Shown here piece by piece: positions 14,195 to 20,552 of a DNA stretch of 20,552 nt (its first letter is position 1; every line of letters begins with the position of its first letter). The DNA comes from an uncultured Dysosmobacter sp. (GTDB lineage Bacteria > Bacillota > Clostridia > Oscillospirales > Oscillospiraceae). The DNA is taken from the NCBI GenBank assembly GCA_934565855.1, contig CAKTIO010000013.1, positions 1 through 20,552 on the forward strand, read 5' to 3'. The notes beneath the pieces were generated by a model that did not search any database, was not told where the DNA came from, and worked only from the letters and a program-made list of their open reading frames with translations. The position numbers and the translations under genes were made by a program.

Positions 14195-15943
14195 TCAGCC
14201 GGACAGCTCCCGGATCTCCTCCTGGATCAGCCTGCCCGCCGCGGCTGCCAGCTGGTCCATCCGGCGGATGCGTGCCAGATCCCTGCCGTAAATGGCGTTT
14301 GCCGCCGGAACGCTGCTGTTCTCGCCCATAAACACCGCCGCTACCCGAATGCCGGTCTTCCGCAGGGCGCGGACCTCTGCCGCCGCATCGTCAACACCCG
14401 CCTGCCCGTCGTACTCCCGGCTCAGTGGGATCTTTCCGCTGGGCGGGATCCTGTGGCTGTCGTCCGGGCTGGCATCCGTCAGCAGAAGCAGCAGGTGCTT
14501 TTCCTCCGGCGCGGTGCGCAGCAGCTGTCCCATGCCCCGCAGGGCAAGCCCGTCCCGGTTCCAGCCAGCGGCGAAGTAATCAAAGATCCGCCGCTCTCCG
14601 TCCCGCTGGTGATAGTCCTTCAACACCCGCAGCACCGTGTAACCCCGCAGGCTGCAAAAGCTGACCACCCGCACGGGAATGCCGCAGACGGAAAGGCTTT
14701 TTGCCAGCAGATAGCCCTGCGCCGCAATGGTCTCCTGACAGTGCAGACGGGAGGCGGAGCCATCCAGCAGCAGGTCCACGGTGAAGCCGGGTCTGGGCTC
14801 CTCCTGACTGCGCAGAAACACCCGGTCATCCCGCAGCACCGGCGCTCGCCACACCCGGGGACCGTTCAGCCAGCCCTGCCGCGCCGGGACGGCGGCAGGC
14901 TGCTGATGCACCAGCATGCAGTTGCGGATCTGCTCCGTCAGCCGGAGCAGCTGGCTCTGATACAGGTCGTTTTCCCGGGCATAGGCTTCCCGGTTGCGCT
15001 GCGCCTGCTCTGCCGCCTGCTGCGCCAGACGCTCCGCCGCACCGGAGGGCGGCTTGTCCGGCACCGGGTCCCCTCTGGTAAACCACAGGTGGCAACCCAG
15101 GTGGTTTCCGGTACACGCCTGCTGCTCTGCCAGCGCCAGCTGCCGGGGGCTGTATAGGCTTCTGCCGAAGCAGCTTTCAATATAGTCCCTGTCTGCCGCA
15201 GCCTCGTTGGACCGCAGCCTTGCCCTCAGAGCGGACGCTGCCTGCACCATGCCGCCCTCCCCTGCCCGGGCGGACCGCCCGATGGCAAGGTCATCCGTCC
15301 GGACAATCTCCGTGGGCAGCAGCTTGGTCAGCAGCGGCGCCCAGCGCTCGTCAAAATGCAGACGGAAGGGCTGCCTGGTATGAACGGTCCCATCAAATTG
15401 CAGGTATTTCCGGAAGCACTCCCGCAGAGCAGCTTCCAGCCCTGCCCCGTCAAGGGTTCCCGGACACGCCAGTGCCTGATCCAGCTCCTTTTCCCAAGGC
15501 AGCATGGCGGGCAGGCGCTGCCCCAGCACCCGCCGCCACCGTGCCGCCTGCATGGCGTAGACCAGCTGGTTTTTCGCCATCCACTCCTGCCGGGACAGCT
15601 GATATTCCTTGGAAAAAAAATCCTCCGCGTGGGCATGGCGCAGCTCCTCCAGCGCCGGACGGCAGGGCAGTTCCCGCTGGTACACCGCGCTTTCAATTCC
15701 CAGCCACGCCAGGTCATCCATTGCCGCTTGCCGGATGTCTCCCGCCCAGAGGGCGAACAGCCGTTGGAGGAAATCCTCCCCGTACCATTTGTGGGTCAGC
15801 CCCACGATATAATTCATGTACCGGTCCGGCGTACCATCGGTATTCATCGCCAGAAACTGCGGCTGGAACCGGTACTCTCCCGCCGCTGTCCAGACCTGGT
15901 TTGCCGCCTGCCGCTGCCGGGCGGTATAGCTCTCCGCCGCCAT
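14195..15943 (-). CDS. VWA-domain (MIDAS) protein partnering a MoxR ATPase
   Basis: This 582-residue cytosolic protein has a C-terminal von Willebrand A domain from about residue 387. Its metal-ion-dependent adhesion site is D394-G-S396-A-S398 (LLLDGSASR), with the later acidic residue D491 in LLLLTDAS. The N-terminal 290 residues are helical and unlike any domain I can name. A charged segment near 300-345 looks coiled coil. The order ATPase then VWA protein matches NorQ/NorD, CbbQ/CbbO and CobS/CobT pairs, which remodel client proteins or insert metals. The neighbours show no nitric oxide reductase, Rubisco or cobalamin genes, so the client is unknown. The ATG follows the ATPase stop by three bases and lacks a good Shine-Dalgarno, suggesting translational coupling. 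Confidence 0.82.
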   Translation of the reverse strand: MAAESYTARQRQAANQVWTAAGEYRFQPQFLAMNTDGTPDRYMNYIVGLTHKWYGEDFLQRLFALWAGDIRQAAMDDLAWLGIESAVYQRELPCRPALEELRHAHAEDFFSKEYQLSRQEWMAKNQLVYAMQAARWRRVLGQRLPAMLPWEKELDQALACPGTLDGAGLEAALRECFRKYLQFDGTVHTRQPFRLHFDERWAPLLTKLLPTEIVRTDDLAIGRSARAGEGGMVQAASALRARLRSNEAAADRDYIESCFGRSLYSPRQLALAEQQACTGNHLGCHLWFTRGDPVPDKPPSGAAERLAQQAAEQAQRNREAYARENDLYQSQLLRLTEQIRNCMLVHQQPAAVPARQGWLNGPRVWRAPVLRDDRVFLRSQEEPRPGFTVDLLLDGSASRLHCQETIAAQGYLLAKSLSVCGIPVRVVSFCSLRGYTVLRVLKDYHQRDGERRIFDYFAAGWNRDGLALRGMGQLLRTAPEEKHLLLLLTDASPDDSHRIPPSGKIPLSREYDGQAGVDDAAAEVRALRKTGIRVAAVFMGENSSVPAANAIYGRDLARIRRMDQLAAAAGRLIQEEIRELSG

Positions 15944-15946
15944 CGC

Positions 15947-16861
15947 TCAATCTGTGAACAGGTGCGCCCGGTCCAGCTTTGCTGGGATCCGGGCGGCGAT
16001 GACGTCCCGGATCAGTCCCTGCTCATAGCTGTCAAACGCCTTGTTAGTAATGCCCATGTCCAGCGCCATCCCAGCGTGAACGCCCTCCCGGATCAGGCGC
16101 AGCGCATCCAGCAGCCCCCGCAGGTCCAGCGCCTTGGCGGAGATCTCCGCGCTTTCGCACTTCTTTTGCAGATCCAGAAACAGCGCGGAAAGCTGCCCCA
16201 CATACTTTTTTTCCAGCGTGGGAAATTCATCCCGCAGCAGATGCTCCAGCCCCTCCTGCGAAATGGTGGGCATCTGGATCACCACGAACCGGGAGGTCAG
16301 CGCCTCGTTCAGCTCCCGGGTCCCGGCGTAGCCGTAGTTCATAGTGCCGATGAACCGCGTCGCCGGGTGGACGTCCACCCGGTCATAGCCCGGCACGTCG
16401 ATGGTGCGGCGGAAATCCAACGTGGCATGCAGCACCGCCAACGCTTCATTTTTCGCCATGTTGATCTCATCCAGCACGCCGAAGCCGCCGTTCTGGGCGC
16501 ACAAATATACCGGACCCGGGCGGAAGGTGACCCTTCCATCCTCAAAGGTGTCCATGCCAATGAGGCTTGCCGCGTCCATATTCACATGGAAGGAAACATC
16601 CCAGGCAGGGCGCTGAAAGGTCCGCGCCAGATTTTCCGCCAGCACGTTTTTGCCCGTTGCCTTGCTGCCTGCCAACAGCAGATTCGCCCCGCACAGCAGC
16701 GCGGCGGCGGCAGCCTCCCACACCTCCCTGCCGTAATAGCGGTAGCGGGGCTGCGGGACCCGCGCCTGCTGCTCCGGCGGCAGGGGATATTTTGCCCGGT
16801 ACGCCCGGATGCCCTCCAGAATCCCCGGGTCGATCTGTTCCTTTTCCAAAAAATCCAGCAA
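15947..16861 (-). CDS. MoxR-type AAA+ ATPase (NorQ/CobS-like), TTG start
   Basis: This 304-residue ATPase is of the MoxR branch of AAA+ proteins, which power remodelling of client proteins with a VWA partner. Walker A is G65-S-K-A-T-G-K71-N72, with Asn in place of the usual Thr or Ser. Walker B is GVLDEIN (Asp131, Glu132). Sensor 1 is GTMN (Asn175) and the arginine finger is Arg191 in EALTSRF. The start is set at TTG 16861 because AGGAG lies eight bases upstream. In-frame extension to 16981 gives a Cys/Arg-rich, unconserved N-terminus with no ribosome site. It is the first gene of the pair and its stop lies three bases before the VWA gene. Confidence 0.85.
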   Translation of the reverse strand: MLDFLEKEQIDPGILEGIRAYRAKYPLPPEQQARVPQPRYRYYGREVWEAAAAALLCGANLLLAGSKATGKNVLAENLARTFQRPAWDVSFHVNMDAASLIGMDTFEDGRVTFRPGPVYLCAQNGGFGVLDEINMAKNEALAVLHATLDFRRTIDVPGYDRVDVHPATRFIGTMNYGYAGTRELNEALTSRFVVIQMPTISQEGLEHLLRDEFPTLEKKYVGQLSALFLDLQKKCESAEISAKALDLRGLLDALRLIREGVHAGMALDMGITNKAFDSYEQGLIRDVIAARIPAKLDRAHLFTD

Positions 16862-16884
16862 TGGGACTGCTCCTTTCTCCGGGC

Positions 16885-16901
16885 GGCGGACGATATCCGC
16901 C
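16885..16901 (-). other. Inverted repeat in the ATPase gene leader
   Basis: GGCGGA (16885-16890) and TCCGCC (16896-16901) form a perfect 6-bp inverted repeat around CGATA, just upstream of the Shine-Dalgarno. It may fold in the leader or bind a regulator. Upstream, TTTTCA and TAGGAT 17 bp apart on the minus strand (near 16926-16955) are a weak promoter candidate. Confidence 0.35.
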
Positions 16902-17029
16902 GTGCATGACCGTTTTCTCAGCCACATCCTATCACACACCGCCGGGTTTGAAAACCGCACTTGTCCACAAAAACACAGCAAAAACCGCCCGCCCCTATGG
17001 ACACCTTTTCAGGTGCCGGCAAAGCGCAG

Positions 17030-17064
17030 AAAAAACGGGACGCCGCCGGTGTGGCAGCGTCCCG
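17030..17064 (-). terminator. Intrinsic terminator of the LysR gene
   Basis: On the minus strand CGGGACGCTGCC pairs with GGCGGCGTCCCG (one T-G wobble) around ACACC and is followed by six T. It lies 21 bp after the LysR stop. Confidence 0.9.
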
Positions 17065-17085
17065 CTGACGGTCTGTCTTTTCCCT

Positions 17086-18048
17086 TCAGGTGGCGGAATG
17101 GTTCTCTCCCACCAGCCGCTTTTCCCGCATGAACTCCTGAAGGCGGTTCTGGATATCTCCCTGCCGGTTCTTCACATAGGACAGGTAGATGTTCCGCTCC
17201 GCCAGCGCGTCATCCAGTTGGTAGAACACGATGCTGTCCGTGGGCGCCACATACTCCGGAATGGTGGAGCGCAGGAACGCGATGCCCTGCCCCTCGCACA
17301 CCAGGTAATACGTCGTCATCATCTGCGTCAGGAACAGGGAAATATTAGGAAAAAAGCCCGCGTTCTGGCAGATCTGAATGCCCCGGAGATAGCTGTCGTT
17401 GTCCGGCTTCAGCATCAGGAACTGCTGCTTCTGGAACTGCTGCAGCGGCACCGCCGGCTTCTTCCCGCCCGGCTCGTTCCGCTTCAGAAATTCATTGAAG
17501 GTGTAGCAGTAAGCCGACAGCTCCCGGTTGATGTCGTACTTTGCCGGCACTGCCAGCACCAGCTCCTCCGACGCCCACGCCATCGTCTGGATCTGGGAGT
17601 TGGAGGGCTTCTCCACCTCCAGCAGAAAGTCCAGCTTGCCGTCCAGCAGGCTGTTGCTGAGGGTGGCGCTGTTGCCCTCGCTGAAGGTCAGCTTTACCTG
17701 TGGATACATCGCGCAGAACTCCCCCATCAGCCGGGGCAGCACATATGTGCAGAAGAACATGGAGCTGCCGATGTGGATGGAAGCCCCCGCCATGCTCATC
17801 TGCTGGAAGTGCTGCTGCATTTCATCCTCGATCGCCATGATCCTTTCCACGTTTTCAATATAATACTTTCCCGCTTCCGTCAGGGAAATGGGATTGGTGC
17901 TGCGGTCAAACAGCTGTAAATTCAGCTCCTGTTCCACCTTTTTCACTGTGGAGCTGAGCCAGGGCTGTGAGACAAACAGCTTTCTGGCGGCTTTGGAAAA
18001 GCTCCGCTCCTGATACACCGCATAAACATATTCCTTGTAATCCAGCAT
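17086..18048 (-). CDS. LysR-family transcriptional regulator
   Basis: This 320-residue regulator has the N-terminal LysR helix-turn-helix at residues 1-60 (RSFSKAARKLFVSQPWLSSTVKKVEQELNLQLFDR in pieces: SFSKAARKLFVSQPWLS then LFDRSTNPISLTEAG). An effector-binding domain runs from about residue 85 to 300. The ATG at 18048 is chosen because AGGAGAGGA lies just upstream and the family normally begins a few residues before the helix-turn-helix; the longer reading from 18099 is rejected. It is divergent from the aminotransferase operon, the usual LysR arrangement, and an inverted repeat lies between them. The effector is unknown and is likely a substrate or intermediate of that operon. Confidence 0.94.
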   Translation of the reverse strand: MLDYKEYVYAVYQERSFSKAARKLFVSQPWLSSTVKKVEQELNLQLFDRSTNPISLTEAGKYYIENVERIMAIEDEMQQHFQQMSMAGASIHIGSSMFFCTYVLPRLMGEFCAMYPQVKLTFSEGNSATLSNSLLDGKLDFLLEVEKPSNSQIQTMAWASEELVLAVPAKYDINRELSAYCYTFNEFLKRNEPGGKKPAVPLQQFQKQQFLMLKPDNDSYLRGIQICQNAGFFPNISLFLTQMMTTYYLVCEGQGIAFLRSTIPEYVAPTDSIVFYQLDDALAERNIYLSYVKNRQGDIQNRLQEFMREKRLVGENHSAT

Positions 18049-18072
18049 GTCCTCTCCTTCTTCGCTTACCCT

Positions 18073-18113
18073 ATACGAAAATCCGTATGGTCTCTTCACC
18101 GTTTACGGATTTT
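18073..18113. promoter_or_regulatory. Candidate LysR operator
   Basis: AAAATCCGTA (18078-18087) and TACGGATTTT (18104-18113) form a perfect 10-bp inverted repeat 16 bp apart. A nested inverted repeat ATACG-N6-CGTAT (18073-18088) overlaps the left arm. The sites lie between the two divergent genes and end at the -35 region of the aminotransferase promoter, the normal place for LysR recognition and activation sites. Confidence 0.65.
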
Positions 18114-18140
18114 ACTTTTGCCTCAAAAGGTAGTTATAAT
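18112..18140 (+). promoter_or_regulatory. Promoter of the aminotransferase operon
   Basis: A perfect TATAAT lies at 18135-18140. The -35 at 17-bp spacing is poor (TTACTT, 18112-18117), as expected for an activator-dependent promoter, and it touches the inverted repeat. Confidence 0.65.
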
Positions 18141-18155
18141 TATAGCAGAATGATA

Positions 18156-18180
18156 GCCGGGTGACAAGTGCCGTCCCGGC
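18156..18180 (+). other. Leader hairpin before the aminotransferase gene
   Basis: GCCGGG (18156-18161) and CCCGGC (18175-18180) pair with a 13-base loop in the untranslated leader. CCCGGCAA is nearly repeated just downstream. No T tract follows; role unknown. Confidence 0.3.
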
Positions 18181-18222
18181 AAATCCCCCGGCAACGGGAA
18201 ATATATTAAGGAGGATTCCGTT

Positions 18223-19401
18223 ATGGAGAACAAGATCGCAGCCCGGATGAACCGCATGGCTCCTTCCGGTATTCGTAAGGTAAACGAAAAGGCTCTGGCA
18301 ATGGAGCGGGAGGGCAAGAGCGTCATCCACTTTGAAATCGGTCGTCCTGACTTCGACACTCCCGAGTACATCAAGAAGGCTGCCTGCGACGCTATCGCCG
18401 CCGGTAAGGTCCACTACACCTCCAACTTCGGTCTGATGGAGCTGCGCCAGGCAATCGCCGACAAGCTCAACCGTGAGAACCACATCGACTACAAGGCAAC
18501 CGAGGTGCTGGTCACCGTCGGTCTGTCCGAGGCTGTGTTTGCCGTTCTGGCAACCATCCTGAACGAGGGCGATGAGATCCTGGTTCCCGATCCCGTGTGG
18601 CTGAACTACATCAACGTTCCCAACCTGCTGGGCGCTAAGGCAGTTACCTACGGTCTGAAAGAAGAGACCGGCTTCCAGCTGGATCTGGACGAGATCCGTT
18701 CCAAAATCACCGACAAGACCAAGGCTGTGGTCATTGTCACTCCCAACAACCCCACCGGCGGCGTGCTGACGGAGGATGTTCTGAAGGAACTGGCGGACAT
18801 CGCCATCAAGAACGATTTGATGGTCATTTCCGACGAGATCTACGAGCGTCTGGTCTATGATGATGCCAAGCACATCAGCATCGCTTCCCTGCCCGGCATG
18901 AAGGAGCGCACCTTTACCATGAACGGCATGTCCAAGGCATACGCAATGGACGGTTGGCGTCTGGGCTATGTTGCCGCTCCCGAGGAGTACATCCTCACCA
19001 TGAACAAGTTCCACCAGCACAACACCACCTGCGCACCCAACTTCGTCCAGGTCGCTGCCGCGGCAGCCCTGACCCAGGAGAAGGACGAGGTCGCCAACAT
19101 GGTGAAGGAATATCAGCGCCGCCGTGACGCAGCTGTCAAGGCGATCAACGAGATCCCCGGTCTGAGCTGCAAGTGTCCCAAGGGCGCCTTCTACATCTTC
19201 ATCAACTGCAAGTCCCTGGGCATGAAGTCCGCCGACCTCGCCAGCTACCTGCTGGAGAATGCCGGCATCGCTCTGGTCCCCGGCGACGTGTTCGGTCCCG
19301 GCGGCGAGGGCTATCTGCGGATGTCCTTCGCTAACAGCTATGACAACGTGGTGGAGGGCTGCCGCCGTCTGGCTGAGGCAGTTGCCACGCTGAAGAAGTA
19401 A
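18223..19401 (+). CDS. Class I PLP-dependent aminotransferase
   Basis: This 392-residue enzyme transfers an amino group between an amino acid and a 2-oxo acid using pyridoxal phosphate. The Schiff-base lysine is Lys238 in MSKAYAMDGWRLGY. Cofactor contacts include Asn176 (PNNPTGG), Asp204 and Tyr207 (SDEIYERL) and Arg246. Arg366 (GYLRMSF) should bind the substrate carboxylate. Length and motifs fit the aspartate/aromatic/branched AspB-like branch; the specific amino acid cannot be told. AAGGAGGA lies seven bases before the ATG. It is first in a LysR-controlled operon with an FAH-family protein and an SDR, so it may open a catabolic route by making a 2-oxo acid. Confidence 0.95.
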   Translation: MENKIAARMNRMAPSGIRKVNEKALAMEREGKSVIHFEIGRPDFDTPEYIKKAACDAIAAGKVHYTSNFGLMELRQAIADKLNRENHIDYKATEVLVTVGLSEAVFAVLATILNEGDEILVPDPVWLNYINVPNLLGAKAVTYGLKEETGFQLDLDEIRSKITDKTKAVVIVTPNNPTGGVLTEDVLKELADIAIKNDLMVISDEIYERLVYDDAKHISIASLPGMKERTFTMNGMSKAYAMDGWRLGYVAAPEEYILTMNKFHQHNTTCAPNFVQVAAAAALTQEKDEVANMVKEYQRRRDAAVKAINEIPGLSCKCPKGAFYIFINCKSLGMKSADLASYLLENAGIALVPGDVFGPGGEGYLRMSFANSYDNVVEGCRRLAEAVATLKK

Positions 19402-19420
19402 CTTTCGTCTCTCCCTCTTC

Positions 19421-19458
19421 CGCTGCGGGCGTGTACCGTTCCGGCGCCGCCCGCAGCG
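19421..19458 (+). other. Intercistronic hairpin after the aminotransferase gene
   Basis: CGCTGCGGGCG (19421-19431) and CGCCCGCAGCG (19448-19458) pair perfectly over 11 bp with a 16-base loop. No T tract follows, so read-through to the FAH gene is expected, possibly with differential message stability. Confidence 0.55.
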
Positions 19459-19512
19459 AGAAGACCCTTCATAAAGCATACAAATCAAAAAACAGATAAA
19501 GAGGTAATTGAT

Positions 19513-20439
19513 ATGAGACTTGCAACCATTAAGGTAAAGGGCGCAGAGATCGCCGGTATCGTGGTATCCAAGGGCATTCTGCCCGTGGCAGCACTGAACG
19601 CCGCAAAGGGCACCGCATGGAAAGAGGACATGATGTCCCTGATCCAGACCCAGCAGATCCCCGGTCTGACCAAGTGGTACAACGAGGGCGGCAAGGAAGA
19701 GCTGGAGACCATCCCCGGCGTTGTTCCCACCGAGGAGGTCGTTTACGCTCCCCTGTACCGCAATCCCAAGCGTATCTTCGGCATCGGTCTGAATTATGTG
19801 GACCACGCCGGCGACATTGGTTCCGCTGCTCCCACCGGCTTCCCCGGCAGCTTCTTCAAGATGGCTGACACCCTGATCGGTCCGGGCGACACCATCAAGC
19901 TGCCCACCATGAAGGAAGCTCAGAAGACCACCGCTGAAGCAGAGCTGGGCGTCATCATGGGTCGTGACTGCCGCGATGTGTCCGAGGAGGACTGGGAGAG
20001 CGCCATCGTGGGCTACACCACCATTCTGGACATGACGGAGGAATCCATCCTGAAGGGCAACGACTTCGTGAAGGGCAATCCCCGTTACCTGTGCATCGTG
20101 AAGAACTTCCCCACTTTCTTCTCCTTCGGTCCCCAGCTGGTGACCCCGGATGAGGTCCCCGATGTGCTGAAGCTGAACGTTCAGAGCATCCACAACGGCG
20201 AGGTCTACGCAGAGAACGTGGTCAGCAACATGACCCACCGTCCCGCCAAGCTGGTCTCCCTGCACAGCAGCATTCAGGGCTGGTACGCAGGTGACATCCT
20301 GTCCACCGGCACTCCCCGTGCTTTCCACATTCAGGACGGCGATCTGGCAGAGTGCCGCATCCAGGGTCCCGATGGCTTCGAGATGGAGCCGCTGGTGAAC
20401 CCCGTTGTGGATCTGAAGCTGCATCCCGAGCAGGCATAA
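19513..20439 (+). CDS. Fumarylacetoacetate hydrolase (FAH) family protein
   Basis: This 308-residue protein belongs to the FAH superfamily, whose members hydrolyse, decarboxylate or isomerise oxo-acid substrates at a divalent-metal site. The core begins at GIGLNYVDHA (about residue 90). Metal ligands are Glu142 and Glu144 (AEAELGV) and Asp173 (TILDMTEE). The C-terminal hallmark GWYAGDILSTGTPRA is present. The segment after Asp173, normally ARD-like, reads TEESI, so specificity may differ from typical members. The N-terminal 75 residues are the usual small domain. AGAGGT lies before the ATG. It is 111 bp downstream of the aminotransferase in the same direction, probably the same operon. C-C bond cleavage or tautomerisation of the oxo acid made upstream is an inference. 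Confidence 0.92.
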   Translation: MRLATIKVKGAEIAGIVVSKGILPVAALNAAKGTAWKEDMMSLIQTQQIPGLTKWYNEGGKEELETIPGVVPTEEVVYAPLYRNPKRIFGIGLNYVDHAGDIGSAAPTGFPGSFFKMADTLIGPGDTIKLPTMKEAQKTTAEAELGVIMGRDCRDVSEEDWESAIVGYTTILDMTEESILKGNDFVKGNPRYLCIVKNFPTFFSFGPQLVTPDEVPDVLKLNVQSIHNGEVYAENVVSNMTHRPAKLVSLHSSIQGWYAGDILSTGTPRAFHIQDGDLAECRIQGPDGFEMEPLVNPVVDLKLHPEQA

Positions 20440-20493
20440 GCCGCCACTCCCCACTGACTATCTAAATCTAAAAAATTATTGGAGGTATTACAC

Positions 20494-20552
20494 ATGGATC
20501 TCGGTTTGAAGGATAAGGTTGTAATCTGCATGTCCTCTGCCGCCGGTATCGG
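20494..20552 (+). CDS. SDR-family oxidoreductase, N-terminus only (cut by window end)
   Basis: Nineteen full codons are visible after a strong GGAGGT Shine-Dalgarno. They read MDLGLKDKVVICMSSAAGI, the opening of a short-chain dehydrogenase/reductase Rossmann fold. The glycine-rich motif normally TGxxxGIG reads MSSAAGIG, lacking the first Thr-Gly. It follows the FAH gene by 54 bp and probably belongs to the same operon. The rest of the gene lies outside the window. Confidence 0.75.
   Translation, partial: MDLGLKDKVVICMSSAAGI

Noticed and set aside
16862..16981. Longer N-terminus for the MoxR ATPase
   Set aside because: No ribosome site precedes it; the added residues are unlike the family and contain the hairpin and Shine-Dalgarno of the TTG start.
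18112..20454. 780-codon minus-strand reading frame across the aminotransferase and FAH genes
   Set aside because: It spans two real genes and their gap, has no recognisable motif, and results from codon bias on the plus strand.

Overview
The window looks like chromosomal DNA of a G+C-rich Gram-positive anaerobe of the Clostridia, most likely Oscillospiraceae-like. The reasons are a very large secreted protein ending in three SLH domains of the CTRGQ type, a GEMM-I cyclic-di-GMP riboswitch, a TRAP transporter with a lipoprotein binding subunit, and strong AGGAGG-type ribosome binding sites. The genus assignment is inference; no rRNA or tRNA gene is present to support it.

Region 1 (1-7762, plus strand) is a surface module. 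A cyclic-di-GMP riboswitch with a hairpin-rich expression platform leads into a five-repeat zinc-ribbon protein, which appears to start at an ATC codon behind a very strong Shine-Dalgarno. Next, 49 bp downstream, comes a 2091-residue exported SLH adhesin-like protein. The two genes are probably one transcript, so a surface protein would be under second-messenger control. A perfect-stem hairpin closes the region.

Region 2 (7785-8484, minus strand) is a lone small serine recombinase with its own promoter, followed by the terminator of the next operon.

Region 3 (8563-13539) is a uptake and metabolism module. A divergent GntR/FCD regulator faces a minus-strand operon of a beta-hydroxyacid dehydrogenase, dctP, dctQ and dctM. 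Both divergent promoters are visible as TTGACA with 17-bp spacing, and candidate operators lie beside them. The module probably imports and oxidises or reduces a small hydroxy or keto acid.

Region 4 (13592-16861, minus strand) holds a MoxR-type AAA+ ATPase, a VWA (MIDAS) protein and a secreted copper-amine-oxidase-type stalk protein. The first two are translationally coupled and form a chaperone-like pair of unknown client.

Region 5 (17036-20552) has a LysR regulator divergent from an operon of a class I aminotransferase, a fumarylacetoacetate hydrolase-family protein and the start of an SDR oxidoreductase cut by the window end. A 10-bp inverted repeat sits exactly where a LysR protein would bind. 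The enzymes suggest catabolism of an amino acid through a keto acid, but the substrate cannot be read from the sequence.
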